A stretch of DNA of 64,000 nucleotides. Origin: Omphiscola glabra. Taxonomy: Eukaryota > Mollusca > Gastropoda > Lymnaeidae. Positions 1 through 11,254 of this stretch are shown one piece after another. The stretch covers positions 13,483,818-13,547,817 of the forward strand of contig OZ024811.1 in NCBI GenBank assembly GCA_964017045.1, written 5' to 3'. A program made the translations under genes and the position numbers. How positions within the stretch are numbered: the first letter of the stretch is position 1; each line of letters opens with the position of its first letter. Under the pieces are notes generated by a model. It had not been told where the DNA came from. It did not search any database and saw nothing but the letters and a program-made list of their open reading frames with translations.

Positions 1-1
1 A

Positions 2-442
2 TGGACAATCTATTCCTCAAACGGAATGTGTGTTGGTTTACCACTGACCACAGACCGACAACTCGGCTGGCAGTATCCATTTGGGGTTTTCATTGTTTTT
101 AATTTTATTTGTTTCTTAGTTATTGCATTTGGACAAGTTCTAATTTTTATTTCAATGTCAAGTCAACGATTCATCGCCACCACCCTCAACGCTACCAGAA
201 GACAGCAAGACATAAACGTTGCTAAGCAACTGTTCATTGTTGCGCTGTCCAACTTCCTGTGCTGGTTCCCCATCTGCGTGACCGGTTTAATGTCTCTGAA
301 TGGATATACAGTCAGTCCCGACTCATACGCCTGGTTTGTGATATTTGTCCTACCACTGAACTCCGCCATCAACCCAATGATCTACACAATACCAGCAATA
401 TTTAAAAAGTGGATTGAATTTAACAGGGTTAAACTATCTTAA
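2..442 (+). CDS. LRR-containing G-protein coupled receptor (relaxin receptor/GRL101-like), C-terminal fragment
   Basis: The frame is open from base 2 and runs off the left edge, so only the last ~147 residues are present. It begins in extracellular loop 2 (SSNGMCVGLPL, with the Cys expected to pair to TM3). It continues through TM5 (FGVFIVFNFICFLVIAFG), intracellular loop 3, TM6 (LSNFLCWFPICVTGL) and TM7 (FVLPLNSAINPMIYT), and ends after a short tail. The TM6 FLCWFPI and TM7 NSAINPMIYT motifs are typical of leucine-rich-repeat GPCRs of the glycoprotein-hormone/relaxin receptor group, including the snail receptor GRL101; the ligand is unknown. No stop or frameshift is visible. The very short cytoplasmic tail (FKKWIEFNRVKLS) is unusual but possible. 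It is probably the 3' exon of a larger gene; a retrocopy cannot be excluded. Confidence 0.85.
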   Translation, partial: WTIYSSNGMCVGLPLTTDRQLGWQYPFGVFIVFNFICFLVIAFGQVLIFISMSSQRFIATTLNATRRQQDINVAKQLFIVALSNFLCWFPICVTGLMSLNGYTVSPDSYAWFVIFVLPLNSAINPMIYTIPAIFKKWIEFNRVKLS

Positions 443-2320
443 ACGTTACCATTGTCAGTGAAATGCTGAAGCCAAGTTTCTTCAATGCAAAAGTTTTCAC
501 AATAAGTAAAAAAAATCAAATATATTAAACTATTAAAAATTTAAAGGGTACATTTAAATACGTATAATTCGTCTTTTAGATCCTAAACTGTATTATCCTA
601 GCCTTTTGTATAGGGTTCATAATCAGTTGTTAATAATTCATTTCCACGCGGTCTACTAGATATCGCATCCTATTAAAACATGTTAAAATAGAAATATAAT
701 TATTGGAATTGTTTTAAATATTTAATGGGAATCTATTTTTTCAAAGGGAGGGCTTTTCAATTAATAAATATTTTCACGAATGATTTCATCAATCATCAAC
801 TCAAAGAGATCTTTTCGCGTCATTGATTTGCACTACGTGAAAATCTTATTTTACCAAGCATTTCAACATATTTTATTATTTTATTATTGCATTTACTTAT
901 GTAAAGTTTATATTGGTAAAAAAACAAGAACATTAGATGCTGAGGAGAATGTTATTATTGAGACATACACAAAAAAGGATGAACAGTGTATAACAATTCA
1001 TGCCCGCCAGTGACATGTCTTTAATAAATCTTTGCCTGTTTACATAGCCTCGAAACAAGCTCTGGTGTAGAACTATGCTTTCCAGCGACGAACAACTCAT
1101 TTGTAGCTTCATTTTCTTACTTGAAAGGCAAAGTAAGATTGCAAAGAATGTTATATGTATTCAGGAAAATGAGTCTTTTATTGTGAAGATTAAGATGGTT
1201 ACGACAGCGCATAATTTTTCGTGTGTTGCATGGGACCAAGAGACCGTGACGAGGAAAATTTGCTAGATTATAGTTTAAAGGAAAAAAAACCTCCTCAATT
1301 TAATCATATACACATTTATTATATATCATTAAAGTGTTTTTTTGAAACGTGTTTAATAACTTTAGACATTGTCGCTCTTATTTCGCTCTTATTCTGATCA
1401 TTGATCTGAATGAGATCGAAAGAAAATTCTATTCCATCAGAGGAAGAGAACAAATCGAACTGAGTTACAAGATGTTAAGCTGACAATTAAGCAAGTTCGA
1501 AAGCTAAATAAGCGAAAACATTTATATAATTGTTGTATAGTTAACATGTAAAATACATGTAAAATACATCATTTATTAAAAAAAAAAAAATTTAATAATT
1601 GTTTTGTAATTATATTTGATATTTGTTAAAGTCCTTTTCTATAATTAACACCCTAAATATATTTTTGCATCCAATAGTTTTAGTCTAGTGCTTAAACTAC
1701 ATTTTTCTTGATTCATATGGTACAGTGTTGAGTATAAATTATACTCTGTTTCTTGATTTAGTATTATATATAACTATAGTTTAGGAGTTATGTTTGCCAT
1801 TACACAACTCGAAGGTTAGAACTATAGTTTATTGTTAGGTGTTTTCCCGAAAACAAAACGTGTAGCTGGTTGTTTCTAAGACAAGTTCGTTTATTTATTA
1901 TAAAAATATATGTGTAAATAGATATAGGCCGCCAACATTTGCAACAGCAATGCGTGAACTTCCCATCTACTAAATTTATACTTGACAAAACATGAACTCA
2001 AGTGACGCACATTTAAAAATCCCAAATTTTCTACATACCTTCCCCTCCATGACACGTCACTGCACACTTTTTATTTCACGCCCATGAACTTTATTAAATA
2101 TTCTGATGTCCCAACCACTTTTAAACTGCATATTTTTTACTCCATACTTAAATAAATACGATTTCATTTTCCGAAGAGAAAACATAACGCGCCAAAAGCA
2201 GTTGCGATATATAAAAATGTAGATCATTCAGCGTAGTTATCGGGAATTATATTTTGCGCCCTATCAAAATCATTATGGAACCATACTTTATTTCAAACAT
2301 ATATAATTATTTGAAAATAG
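443..2320. other. Stretch with no recognisable gene
   Basis: AT-rich DNA downstream of the receptor, with only short unsupported frames. Its start must hold the receptor 3' UTR; an ATTAAA-like run near 526 could be a poly(A) signal. I see nothing else that I can name. Confidence 0.5.
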
Positions 2321-3110
2321 CGAGAACCCGGCATGCGTTGCCATGCCACTCAATGAAAAAAGTGTTTGTGTTTTAATTAAGTTTTAAAGTAATTTTTAAA
2401 TATAAAATATTTATTGGTTTTTTTCAGTCTAGTGCGTACACAAATAAATTAGAAGTTTTTTTAACGCGTGAGCAGGCAACATATAGCTGTCCACATGAGA
2501 AGCGTGTATTTTCAAAATTTAGTCCACACACGTGTAGTGATTGATCCACCCACGCAGTAGCTCTGTTTTAAATTATATTTAGATAGCTCAAATATTTATT
2601 ATTTTTAAAATAAGGCCCCAGGCAACAAACGTAAAATTTTAAAATGGTTGTATTTATGTCACACACAAACTGAAATGTCATTTGTATTTGATTGATTTCT
2701 AGCCACCCATGCAATAGCACTGATTGAAATTATATTTGTATGCTCATATAAGAAAAAAATAATTTGGGGCTCCGGCCCGAAAAGGAATATTTCAAAATGG
2801 ATAAGCTAATTCAGAAACCATTGGTGCGCACAACAACTTACCAAAGTTTTATCGCAATCGGATGAATGGTATAGGAACGCATACGAAAATTATATTTAGC
2901 TCATAAAAGGAGGAAAAAAGAATATAGGTCCACGGTCCCAAAACGGAATATTGTCAAATGTGTGTAATAATTCAGAAACTTTTGCATTTTTTTACAATTC
3001 ACACAATTTTCATCACTTTGGATTGATGGTATAGAAGCACATACGGGATATACTTATATATGTATAGATATAGTTTACCGAATTAAGATAACTTTTTTGC
3101 AATTATTCAA
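2320..3110. repeat. Old dispersed element with 3-4 degenerate internal repeats
   Basis: The segment starts with GAACCCGGCATGCGTTGCCA and then carries related blocks about 150-170 bp apart near 2535-2645, 2690-2800 and 2860-2960, with a partial one near 3020-3080. The shared pieces are a 'gaaattatattt..gctcata' stretch, a 'ggctccggcccgaaaaggaatattt' type stretch and 'aattcagaaac'. The pattern looks like a decayed transposon part with internal tandem repeats. I cannot assign the family. Confidence 0.45.
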
Positions 3111-3112
3111 GG

Positions 3113-3600
3113 ATGATCCGTCTGTCTGTCTGACTGTCTGTCTCTCTGTCTGACTCTCTGTCATTCTGTCTGTCTCCCTATCTGTCTGTCTCTCTGTCAC
3201 TCTGTCTGTCTCTCTGTCTATCTCTATTTCTCTCTGTCTGTCTCTCTTTCTCTCTCTCTCTTTTTCTCTGTTTCTCTGCCGGTCTATATGTTTCTCTGTC
3301 TGTCTGTCTCTCTGTCTCTATGTTTGTCTCTCAAGCTGTCTCTCAGTCTGTCTCACTGTCAGTCTCTGTCTCTCTGTCTATTTCTCTGTCATTATGCTTG
3401 TCTCTCAGCCTGTCTCTCTGTCTATCTCTCTCTGTCTGTCTGTCTGTCTCTCTGTCTGTCTCTCTGTCTGTCTCTCTGTCTACATCTCTGTCTGTTTGTC
3501 TATCTGACTGTTTCTCTTTCTGTCTCTCCTTCTGTCTCTCTGTCTATCTGACTGCCTGTCTGTTTGTCTGTCTGTTTATCTATTTATCTACCTATCTATC
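3113..3600. repeat. CTGT/CTCT-type compound microsatellite
   Basis: Almost pure pyrimidine tetranucleotides (CTGT, CTCT, TCTC) for about 490 bp. The long Ser/Leu/Cys-rich frames here are products of the repeat, not genes. Confidence 0.95.
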
Positions 3601-4150
3601 TATCATCTACCTATCTACCCATTTACCATCTACATGCATGACTGCCTACCTACCTACCTACCTACATATCTACCTAACTTTCTACCAATCCAGCTACTAT
3701 CAAACAGACCTGTTTACCCTCAAAATCTTAAAATCATACAATTTTATCACAAAATCGTTCAATACATTATCTTAATAGTACAAAAACACTCAGTATATAT
3801 AATGTATACACCATAAAATCGTACATTGTACGCCAAAATCGTAAGAGTAAACAGGGCTATATCTATCTACCCATCTATCTATCTATCTATCTACCTATCT
3901 CCCTACCTACCTACATATCTATCTACCTACTTAACTACCTACCAACCTACCTGCCTATCTGCCTTTCTACCTACCTATCTATCCATCCATTCATCCTCTC
4001 ACCCACCCACCCAACCTTCCATCCATCCATCCTTTCATCCATCCATCCATCCATCCATCCGTCTAGCTATCTTTTATCTACATCTCTATCTATCTATCAT
4101 CTATCTGTGTATTTGTCTGCCTGTCTGTCTGTCTTTCTATCTCTCTATCT
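3580..4150. repeat. CTAT, ACCT and CATC compound microsatellite
   Basis: Blocks of (CTAT)n, (CTAC)n and (CATC)n in series. They are broken at about 3690-3860 by roughly 170 bp of ordinary AT-rich DNA that carries two 'aaaatcgt' pieces. Frames reading YLSIYLS and SIHPSIHP are repeat artefacts. Confidence 0.9.
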
Positions 4151-6231
4151 AATAAAATCTCTATTTTTTAAATTAAATTTTCACTTGTGTAAAATGTGTG
4201 GGTTTTGATATCCCTGGGGATAATTATGAAAATATTTTTATGTTTTGTTAAAGTCATTGATTTTCTTAATATGTTCATATGTAAAATGAGAAAATAGCTT
4301 CTTTTTTTTACAACTGATATGTCATTGGATTGAAAGATATTGTCATCCAAGTAAAAATGCATGAACTCAATTTCCTAACATCGATATAAATGTATCGAAG
4401 AAGGTTAATTTTTTATCAAATTTATTCTGAGGCTTATCTCGTGCTGCACTGGGCAAAATGAATGTATAGTGTATAGTGGGCTACACAGAGTTTAAAAAAA
4501 AAAAAAATCATACACTGGATTGTAACCCCCTTACTTAAGCAAAAATATTTTTTTTTCCATTTAATATGCTTATTTCTTATCTAGATCAGTGATAAGTGCA
4601 TTAAAAATGCTATTTGGCTATTTAGTTTTGCTACACCAATTTAATTAAAAGGCATATTCTTATTAAAATTATTTTTAAATGTAGAGATTTTAATACTTTA
4701 TAAATTTCATAAAGTTTATTTTTGGAATGAATAAAAAGTACAAATTTATTTTTTAAAAATACAAAGCTAAATTAGTATTTAAGTTTAGCAATTTAAAAAG
4801 CAATCAATGCTATTTATTAATTTTACTTATAAGAAGGGGAATGTACATAATCAGTTTTGTCACGCTCTTTTATTAAATCAGAGAACTTTTAGCTTTGGCT
4901 AAATAGGCAATTCGCACTATGACGTCATTTGTGTGATTATTTAGAACTAATTAATTTTAATTTTATTTCGCCTTATTGACAACGCGCTAAAGAAAGCACT
5001 AACAACAACTGATGTTTGGGTTTTCCCGATAAATGTGATTACTGTGTATGTCTTTGATCATATTTTTTCTATTTCATTTTTGTTTTCATAACTTTTATAC
5101 GCATATAAAATGCTTAAGATAGTTCCTTAGTTGTTTCTTTATATGTATTTGTAATTTATAATAATAATACTTAAACTTTTGCTAAAATAAAAGCGGAAAT
5201 TTTGCGCATGTAAATTTATTCGATTTCCGTAAAATATTAGAAAATAACTTTGTTTGTTTTTAAGAGTCCGATTGTATCAAAATATTTTCGGCTCTTTGGT
5301 GTTATGTCCCTATAGCTCATTCTTATATTATATATATATTCTCAATCTCAACTGCTGTGATTAGGAAGTAGTCCATTAGGAAGCAGTCCATTAGGAAGCA
5401 GTCCACGAGTCATACTAGAAGCGCAATATAAATAAGAGATATCATAAACGCCAACAAAATATTCTCAAACTTTTCAAGGTACCGTAATTACGCAAATGTG
5501 GAGGGACAAAAAATTGTTGTTTTTTTTATTGGAAAATCGTTACCATTCGTTGCTTACGTCCATGTGGACCGTATTTTTTTGTAAATGAAAACAAATGTTA
5601 AATATTGAATTTTCATGTGAGTCAAGTGAATTAGTTTTTAGATATTGTTATCCACTCTAAAAATTTCCCACTCTCGTTCTTTCGCATTTAAAATGGATTT
5701 TAACGAAATACGAACAATAATTTTTACATATAAACATATTTTTATCCCCATACATATGTGCCCACTCGCCCCCGATCTTAGAAAATATTTCGATGTCCTA
5801 GTTTCAAAGAAAATCGTATACAATATCCACCTCACCCCCTCCCCCACACCCCCCCTAACTTTTCCAAGTTCACTAGCTTTGGAGGCAAGCGTACACTTAT
5901 GTAAATGTGCCGACAATGTGTCAACGCCCTTGTAAAGTATTTATTGACTTTCCACATCATGTACTCATTTACTTTAAGATACAAGCTACAAGACTGTAAC
6001 TGTAATATCATGGGATTAAAGACATATTCCTCCATATATAAAAACGTACAAACACCCTTTCGCCATTCTGATATGTGTCTTGAGAAAAAGATAAAATAAT
6101 CATTTTTTAAAAAAAAAATTAGCTATAAAATCATTTCAACACCAATTACCGATGTGAACCATATTTGAACTTTGATATATCTCTATATTCTGTCTGGTCT
6201 TATCGCCCACACCTATTTTTTTATTTTTTTG
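4151..6231. other. Stretch with no recognisable gene
   Basis: AT-rich sequence. The only local structure I note is three copies of a 17-bp unit (AGGAAGCAGTCCATT) at about 5364-5407. The opposing open frames at 5638-5935 have no domain and lie over each other, so I do not call them. Confidence 0.5.
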
Positions 6232-6234
6232 GAA

Positions 6235-6260
6235 GGATATATATATATATATATATATAT
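6235..6260. repeat. (TA)n microsatellite
   Basis: About 13 TA units directly before the GGAAATTTGATC repeat block. Confidence 0.9.
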
Positions 6261-6293
6261 TTCATGTAAATTTAGTGTATACTTATTTAACGT

Positions 6294-6469
6294 ATCCGGA
6301 AATTAGATCGAAAGAAATTTAGTCGACGGAAAATTGATCGACGGAAATTTGATCTAACGGAAATTTGGTCGAATCGTTTTTTTAGTTTATACGTTAAAAT
6401 TTTGCGTCAAATTTCTTTTTGAACGCATTATTTTGTTTGACTATATATCTTTAGATCAAATTTCCGGTA
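6294..6469. repeat. Candidate small inverted-repeat element with CCGGAAATT ends
   Basis: The block begins with CCGGAAATTAGATC and ends with GATCAAATTTCCGG, an imperfect 14-bp inverted pair. Near the left end a unit like GACGGAAATTTGATC repeats about four times. This could be a MITE with subterminal repeats. I could not find a clear target duplication. Confidence 0.4.
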
Positions 6470-6489
6470 ACCCTTATTTAAATGTCTTG

Positions 6490-6522
6490 TTGTTGTACTG
6501 ATGAAGGCATGTGCCTAAACAT
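6490..6522 (+). repeat. Hammerhead-like ribozyme motif, degenerate copy 1
   Basis: GTACTGATGA is followed by a small stem (AGGCA-TG-TGCCT), then AAACATCTAC. This matches the order of a type I hammerhead: CUGAUGA core, stem II, (G)AAA, NUH cleavage triplet AUC, then UAC able to pair back with GUA. The G of GAAA is missing, so activity is doubtful. Motifs of this form are known from Penelope-like retroelements. Confidence 0.4.
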
Positions 6523-6539
6523 CTACTAATGTATAATGT

Positions 6540-7146
6540 AAAATTATTATTAAAGCTAAACATATACTGTTAAGTTGACACAGATTGTTCGTGTCTAATT
6601 AATTTATTGATGCACGTAGAGAGATGCGTGGAACAAAATCTTTTTTTTTTAAAAAGCGCACCGCCGTCCCACCCTAACCCCCCCAACACAAATATATAAA
6701 ACATTAATATAACGGATACCTGGAATGGTAACCCCCATGGGTATGCGACCTCACGCCCGCAAATTATTTCAACACACCAATGTTTCCTTTCTACCACGCA
6801 ATGTTTTACATAGTATTATTATTTAGTTTTAAAATAGTCCAACGCTTTCTCCAATACCTTAAGTTTAAGACACAGAAAAATAATGTTACTTCTTTTTGTG
6901 ATAACAATATTAATAATTTACATTCAACTCATAATTCATTTTCGAGCTATTTTGTCTCAGGCTGAATTTCCCAGTTTGTCTGCACCGTACCTAGCCAAAA
7001 TTTACATGACTGATTGTTTCAATTTGTCTGTACCGTACTTAGTCAAACATTTACATGACAATTTAAAAATTTAAAAACAAGTTTTACACGTCAAACCAAT
7101 TCGATTTAATTAATAACGTTTTGTTAATGATTTAGTTTCCCTTCAG
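6540..7146. other. Stretch with no recognisable gene
   Basis: AT-rich DNA. A short duplicated phrase (TTTGTCTGCACCGTACCTAG and TTTGTCTGTACCGTACTTAG) lies at 6975-7043, about 50 bp apart. Nothing else is recognised. Confidence 0.45.
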
Positions 7147-8031
7147 GTTAATAGAAATAAATGGGGTACCCTGAAAAAACACACACCTAAATTTGAAAAG
7201 CATATGAAACTCTCGGAAACAAATATATCCGTTTGGCATTATTTATTGAAAGCTACAGACAATCTCTCAGCTAAATGTATTAGATGTAACACAATACTTA
7301 AAACCTTGGGAGGAACAACATCAGGCCTTCACTATCATTTAAAGTCTGCACATTTCAGTGATTACTTGGACGTATTTCTAAAGCCAGATTGCGACCAGAT
7401 GCGAAAATAAATCGTGAATATTTAAAAGCTCGGTCAGACAGCGGATTCCTCGTTTGAAATATCTTTGAACAATGAAATTGAACATCTTGGATCTAAGCTT
7501 GATGAACTTGATGATACACTTCCGCTTAAGAGACAATTAGAAAGTTAAATACAAAAGAAACTTAGAGCTTAGGATACTACTTATATACCAACGGATGGAG
7601 ACATTGATAAAAATAGAAATGGCTTTTTTTGAGAATGGCGGTAAAAATAGAAATGGCTTTATTTGAGAACGGTGGTTCAAGAGAAAAATATCTAGAAATT
7701 GCGTATGAAAGCCTGTCTATTCCCCCGACCAGTTTGGATCCTGAGCGGGTGCTCTTTTCATCAGGTTAATTTTGTAACCATTAGCGATCAAAGTTAAGTG
7801 ACATGTTGATACGGAAGATAAACATTAGTGTTATTGTTAAAAGCTTATTAAAATCAAAATGTGATATTTGTTCTAGATGTTTTTATTTCATTGATAAATC
7901 CTCAGCTCTAATCTCGACTACAAATTCTCTAAATATCGAAAACAGCGAAAAAATCGGGATTACGGTATTTTTAAACTTCAGCATCGAAAATACCGGTTTT
8001 GGCAAAAGAGACCGGTTTTGAGACCCCTACT
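7147..8031 (+). pseudogene. hAT-family transposase remnant (BED zinc finger plus dimerisation piece)
   Basis: A frame opens after a CCTTCAG acceptor-like site at 7147 and runs to a stop at 7408-7410. It holds a BED zinc finger: SVWHYLL, then AKCIRCNTILKTLGGTTSGL (the two zinc-binding Cys), then HYHLKSAH. The catalytic middle is missing. At 7653-7769 a second frame reads YLEIAYESLSIPPTSLDPERVLFSSG, matching the C-terminal hAT dimerisation region (IPPTSxxxERVFSxAG), with an extra residue and a stop straight after. Downstream, near 7770-7800, RSKLSDM resembles the next hAT motif (RSRLSDE) in a shifted frame. The block may end at 8031 with GGTTTTGAGACCCCTA, which resembles a hAT terminal repeat. 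It is non-functional, but hAT MITEs elsewhere in the window need such an enzyme. Confidence 0.75.
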
Positions 8032-9290
8032 TGTTTTCTTAATTTTAATACGTTATTACAGTAAACATGTATAATTCGTGTACAAATTATATATTTATAA
8101 AATGGTGTCACTATTTTATTAATAGAAATTCAACATTCCCATAAATCAAGTAAAAATTATTTCTTAAATATTGCGAATTAATTCAATGTGTTCCTGGAAA
8201 TGCCAAAAATAAAAGGAAATTACCGATTTTAGTCAGTATTTGTAAGTAGGTAAGTTAAATACTAACAACAGTGAACTTGTTTAATTGGTAGTAGTGTGTC
8301 CAAATAAGATTTTTGTATTTCATGTGATAATTTTTTACAAGTATGAAAATGAAGGTGTTGCGTAACTGCAATAATACATACAAAGGTAGGTAAATTTTTA
8401 TTATCATGATGCGGTGTGTGCCTACCATTATTACTATCACTGTCAAATACTAGTACTAACAAATAGGCTACTCTAAAATGCTATGACATCAGATCATATC
8501 GATTAATTTTCATAGGCTTTTTTTAAAAACTTAAGACTGTAGCATGATGCAATCAGTTTCATTTTCCATTTGATGGTCATTAGTTTATGATTGATAGTTC
8601 ATTAAATTCATCCATACAAATTGTCAATTGGGCTATTTCTTCTGTAGACTAAGTGTAGGAACAATTAATTTGAGCTTTTAGGGCAGTGTGGTAAATTATA
8701 TTATTGATGCCTACTTATTGTAACTGTAACTTATTCACTAGACTTAGAATCAGATCTAGCAGTCCTAGTCCTAGCCTAGGCACTGGCGTTTACCTAAATT
8801 AATAGGACATAGAGTCATAGACGTAGGCCGTAGGAAGTGTACTGAGCTTCTAGGGCCTAGACTATTTTATATTTTTTTGAATAATATATAATATATTACA
8901 TAAATATAGTTGAGTTTGTTGATATATTAATTAATCAATAGATTCATAATTTGGTTACAGCACTCTTGAAAATAAAAACCAAAAATTTTATATGTTTGAT
9001 ACAAGTTGGCGGGCAAATCTGAATTAATCAAATTAACCACGCTATAATTTATTATAATATACATTATTAAAAATGACATAAAAATATAAGTAGGTTATAT
9101 GCTAAGCGCACACAATTTTAAAAATGATATTAAATAAAATGGCTTATTTTGGTAATTACAATTAAAGCTAAAAATTTCATTCAGTTAAAACATTTAAGGG
9201 CTTAATTGGCTTAATTATATTTTTATGTCGGCATCATATTTGCTTTTTTTTAAAGTGTAAGTGTTCATAAACATTTAAAAATACCCCACG
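8032..9290. other. Stretch with no recognisable gene
   Basis: AT-rich DNA with no supported frame, immediately upstream of the candidate exon at 9291. If that exon is real, its promoter and 5' UTR should lie in the right part of this stretch. Confidence 0.4.
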
Positions 9291-9407
9291 ATGGCCAGCA
9301 AGATAAAACAATTCCAGGGATTAATTAACTTTATCAGTCAACAACTGGGGATACTCAAGCAAGTGAGAAACAATCTCAAAGATACTGCAGATGATGCTAT
9401 CAGTCAG
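9291..9407 (+). CDS. Candidate first coding exon of an unidentified gene
   Basis: An ATG in a good context (A at -3, G at +4) opens a 39-codon frame that ends exactly at CAG|GTAATT, a usable donor in phase 0. The peptide starts MASKIKQFQGLINFISQ and continues with mixed charged and aliphatic residues that could form a helix (LKQVRNNLKDTADDA). It does not look like a repeat translation. I do not recognise the family. A LINE 3' end follows at 9454, inside the presumed intron. The partner exons are unknown; a phase-0 terminal exon on the same strand is at 63849. It could also be a chance frame. Confidence 0.4.
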
Positions 9408-9453
9408 GTAATTTCATTTTTTTAAAAAGAATAATTAAATAGCAAAATATCAT

Positions 9454-9727
9454 ACAGAGCAGCCTTCAAAACTGCACTCAAAACACATCTCTTTAAACTC
9501 TACTATCCTGACTGATTCCCCCTCTGACCGTTAAACTATGCTGCTGAGTGTCGTCCATGGCTTCACATGTAAATTGTTATGGAATGGTTGGAGCAAATAC
9601 ACATTGTATGTTAATGTTTAAGTTCATGATTTTTGTTGTTAAATTGTTTGTACAGCGTGGTGAGCCCAGCCCTGGGCTGGCGTACCACGCTTTAGAAAAC
9701 TACCAATAATAATAATAATAATAATAA
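9454..9727 (+). repeat. CR1/L2-like LINE, 3' end only, with 3' hairpin and AAT tail
   Basis: The frame AAFKTALKTHLFKLYYPD followed by a stop is the typical C-terminus of CR1/L2-type reverse transcriptase polyproteins. The 3' UTR follows, with a strong stem-loop at 9655-9690 (GCGTGGT/ACCACGC outer, AGCCCAG/CTGGGCT inner) and then (AAT)n at 9706-9727. It is 5'-truncated, as LINE insertions usually are. The UTR differs from that of the 10125 and 37029 copies, so this is a separate family. Confidence 0.75.
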
Positions 9728-10124
9728 ATTATTATTGCATACAATTAGAGGCGTGTGAACGACATCACACCAACAGATAGAACTAAAATAGCAACTATGT
9801 TTAGCCGGATAAAGCCTGCCAAGTTTATATAAAAGATTTATAATTATTAAACAAATTCAAAGATCACATAGCTACGTGTAGTGGTGAATTTTTTTTTTTT
9901 AATTAAACATTATTTTTTTACATTAGAAATGACTATCAAAGCGTTTGATATCTTCATGCTACATACATTAGGCATATTAATTTGACATTTCTTTCCTTTA
10001 CTGATGAGAGCTTATAAGTGTCTTTGGTATGCACATACACTAACATACAGTAGTATACAGGTATTGCAGCATTGCAAGGACAATTTAATAAATTACTAAA
10101 TTCTGCCCCTGTTTGAAAAACATA

Positions 10125-10465
10125 ATAATAATAATAAAGTTCATTTGAAAAATCATGCATCATCCCCAAAGGCTCGAAGCGCGGTACAAAAACAAAGCTG
10201 GGAGATAATAACTAGCTGAAAAAGATGGTAGACAACTTCACCCCAGAAGGTGTTTGCGAAATAGATGAGTTTTTAAATTTGTTTTGAAGGACTCCAGCGT
10301 CTGGCTGTGTATGAGAGAGTCAGGAAGGGTGTTCCAAATGGTTTGGCCAGCAAATGCGAACGTGCGCTTTCCGTAAGTCTCAAGGCGAACACGCGGTATC
10401 GAGAGTTTGCCACGATCGGATGAGCGGAGTTGTCTAATGGGTACATAAAACACCATATTACCATA
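10125..10465 (-). repeat. CR1/L2-like LINE, 3' end only (same family as the copy at 37029-39545)
   Basis: Reading minus, the frame at 10456-10238 gives IPRVRLETYGKRTFAFAGQT, then WNTLP and FKTNLKTHLFRKHLLG before a stop. The 3' UTR ends in TTCAAATGAACTTTATTATT. It matches the long LINE at 37 kb almost word for word and keeps the frame that the long copy has lost at its C-terminus. 5'-truncated, with a (TTA)n tail. Confidence 0.85.
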
Positions 10466-10469
10466 TAAA

Positions 10470-10890
10470 AAACAAAGACTTAATCAGTGCATCATTTTAG
10501 CTTATTCAATACATTTAAACACGCTTCAAAAAATGTAAAAAAGTACTTGCATTAAAACAATAAAGAAACTTTTTTTAATTAGCTCACCAATGTTTTTGCT
10601 CTCATGGTACATATTTCTCATCTTACCACTACCTCAAAACTTCAAAAGAAATTAATTTTTTGAGTCTGAACGATAGAAAATATTTTTAAAAATTGTTCAA
10701 ATATTATAAAATATTTGAATATTAAAAATTCCATCCTGGCCCCTGGTTAAAGTATTAAGGGTGGAAAGGCTGTTGATTTCTCATTGTAAGTCTCATAAAT
10801 GCATTTGACTGTGTGAAAATTTCTTTTCCATGTTTTCTATTTGTTGAGCTTTGTCATTTAATTCTGGTATAGTCAGATTTATCTTTATGC
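10470..10890. other. Stretch with no recognisable gene
   Basis: AT-rich spacer between a LINE fragment and a SINE. Nothing recognised. Confidence 0.4.
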
Positions 10891-10892
10891 AC

Positions 10893-11254
10893 GGGTGCTG
10901 GGTGGCCGAGTGGTCTGAACTGAGCAAATCTCCAGCTATTGGTCAATCCCCGCCAAAGCCCAGTCAAGCAAAAAAACACCGCCAGCACCCCGGGTGGATG
11001 GAACTCGCTAACCCTGGACGGCAACCCATCTAAGAGAAGGCAGCTCTGAATTCGAACCCGGAGATGGAGTTCACATGCTGCCTAACTGGCAGCAGTGAGA
11101 CCTCTCGAACATCGAACAGCGGAGCGCCGTGAGCATGCTATGGAATGAGCGCTATATAAGTACTCCAATCAATCTCCTAGATTTGACTTTGTAACGCGCT
11201 TCGAGCCTTTGGGGATGAAGCGTGATTTTTCAAATAAACTTTATTATTATTATT
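10893..11254 (+). mobile_element. tRNA-derived SINE with LINE-type 3' tail
   Basis: The head carries pol III promoter-like boxes: GGTGGCCGAGTGG (box A, Leu/Ser-tRNA-like) at about 10901-10913 and GAATTCGAACCC (box B) at about 11048-11059. The boxes are further apart than in a tRNA, so the head is rearranged. The body is unique to this repeat and recurs at 23522. The last ~64 bp (11191-11254) are near-identical to the 3' end of the LINE at 37 kb and end in (TTA)n. The tail therefore explains how it moved: the LINE reverse transcriptase would recognise it. Confidence 0.8.

Noticed and set aside
3288..4152. Ser/Leu-rich and Pro/His-rich frames
   Set aside because: Microsatellite translations.
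5638..6035. Overlapping frames on both strands of 64-96 residues
   Set aside because: No domain, no splice context, mutually overlapping in AT-rich DNA.
10893..10975. A functional tRNA-Leu or tRNA-Ser gene
   Set aside because: Only box A and box B resemblance; no cloverleaf, boxes too far apart, and the unit is a SINE with a second copy.
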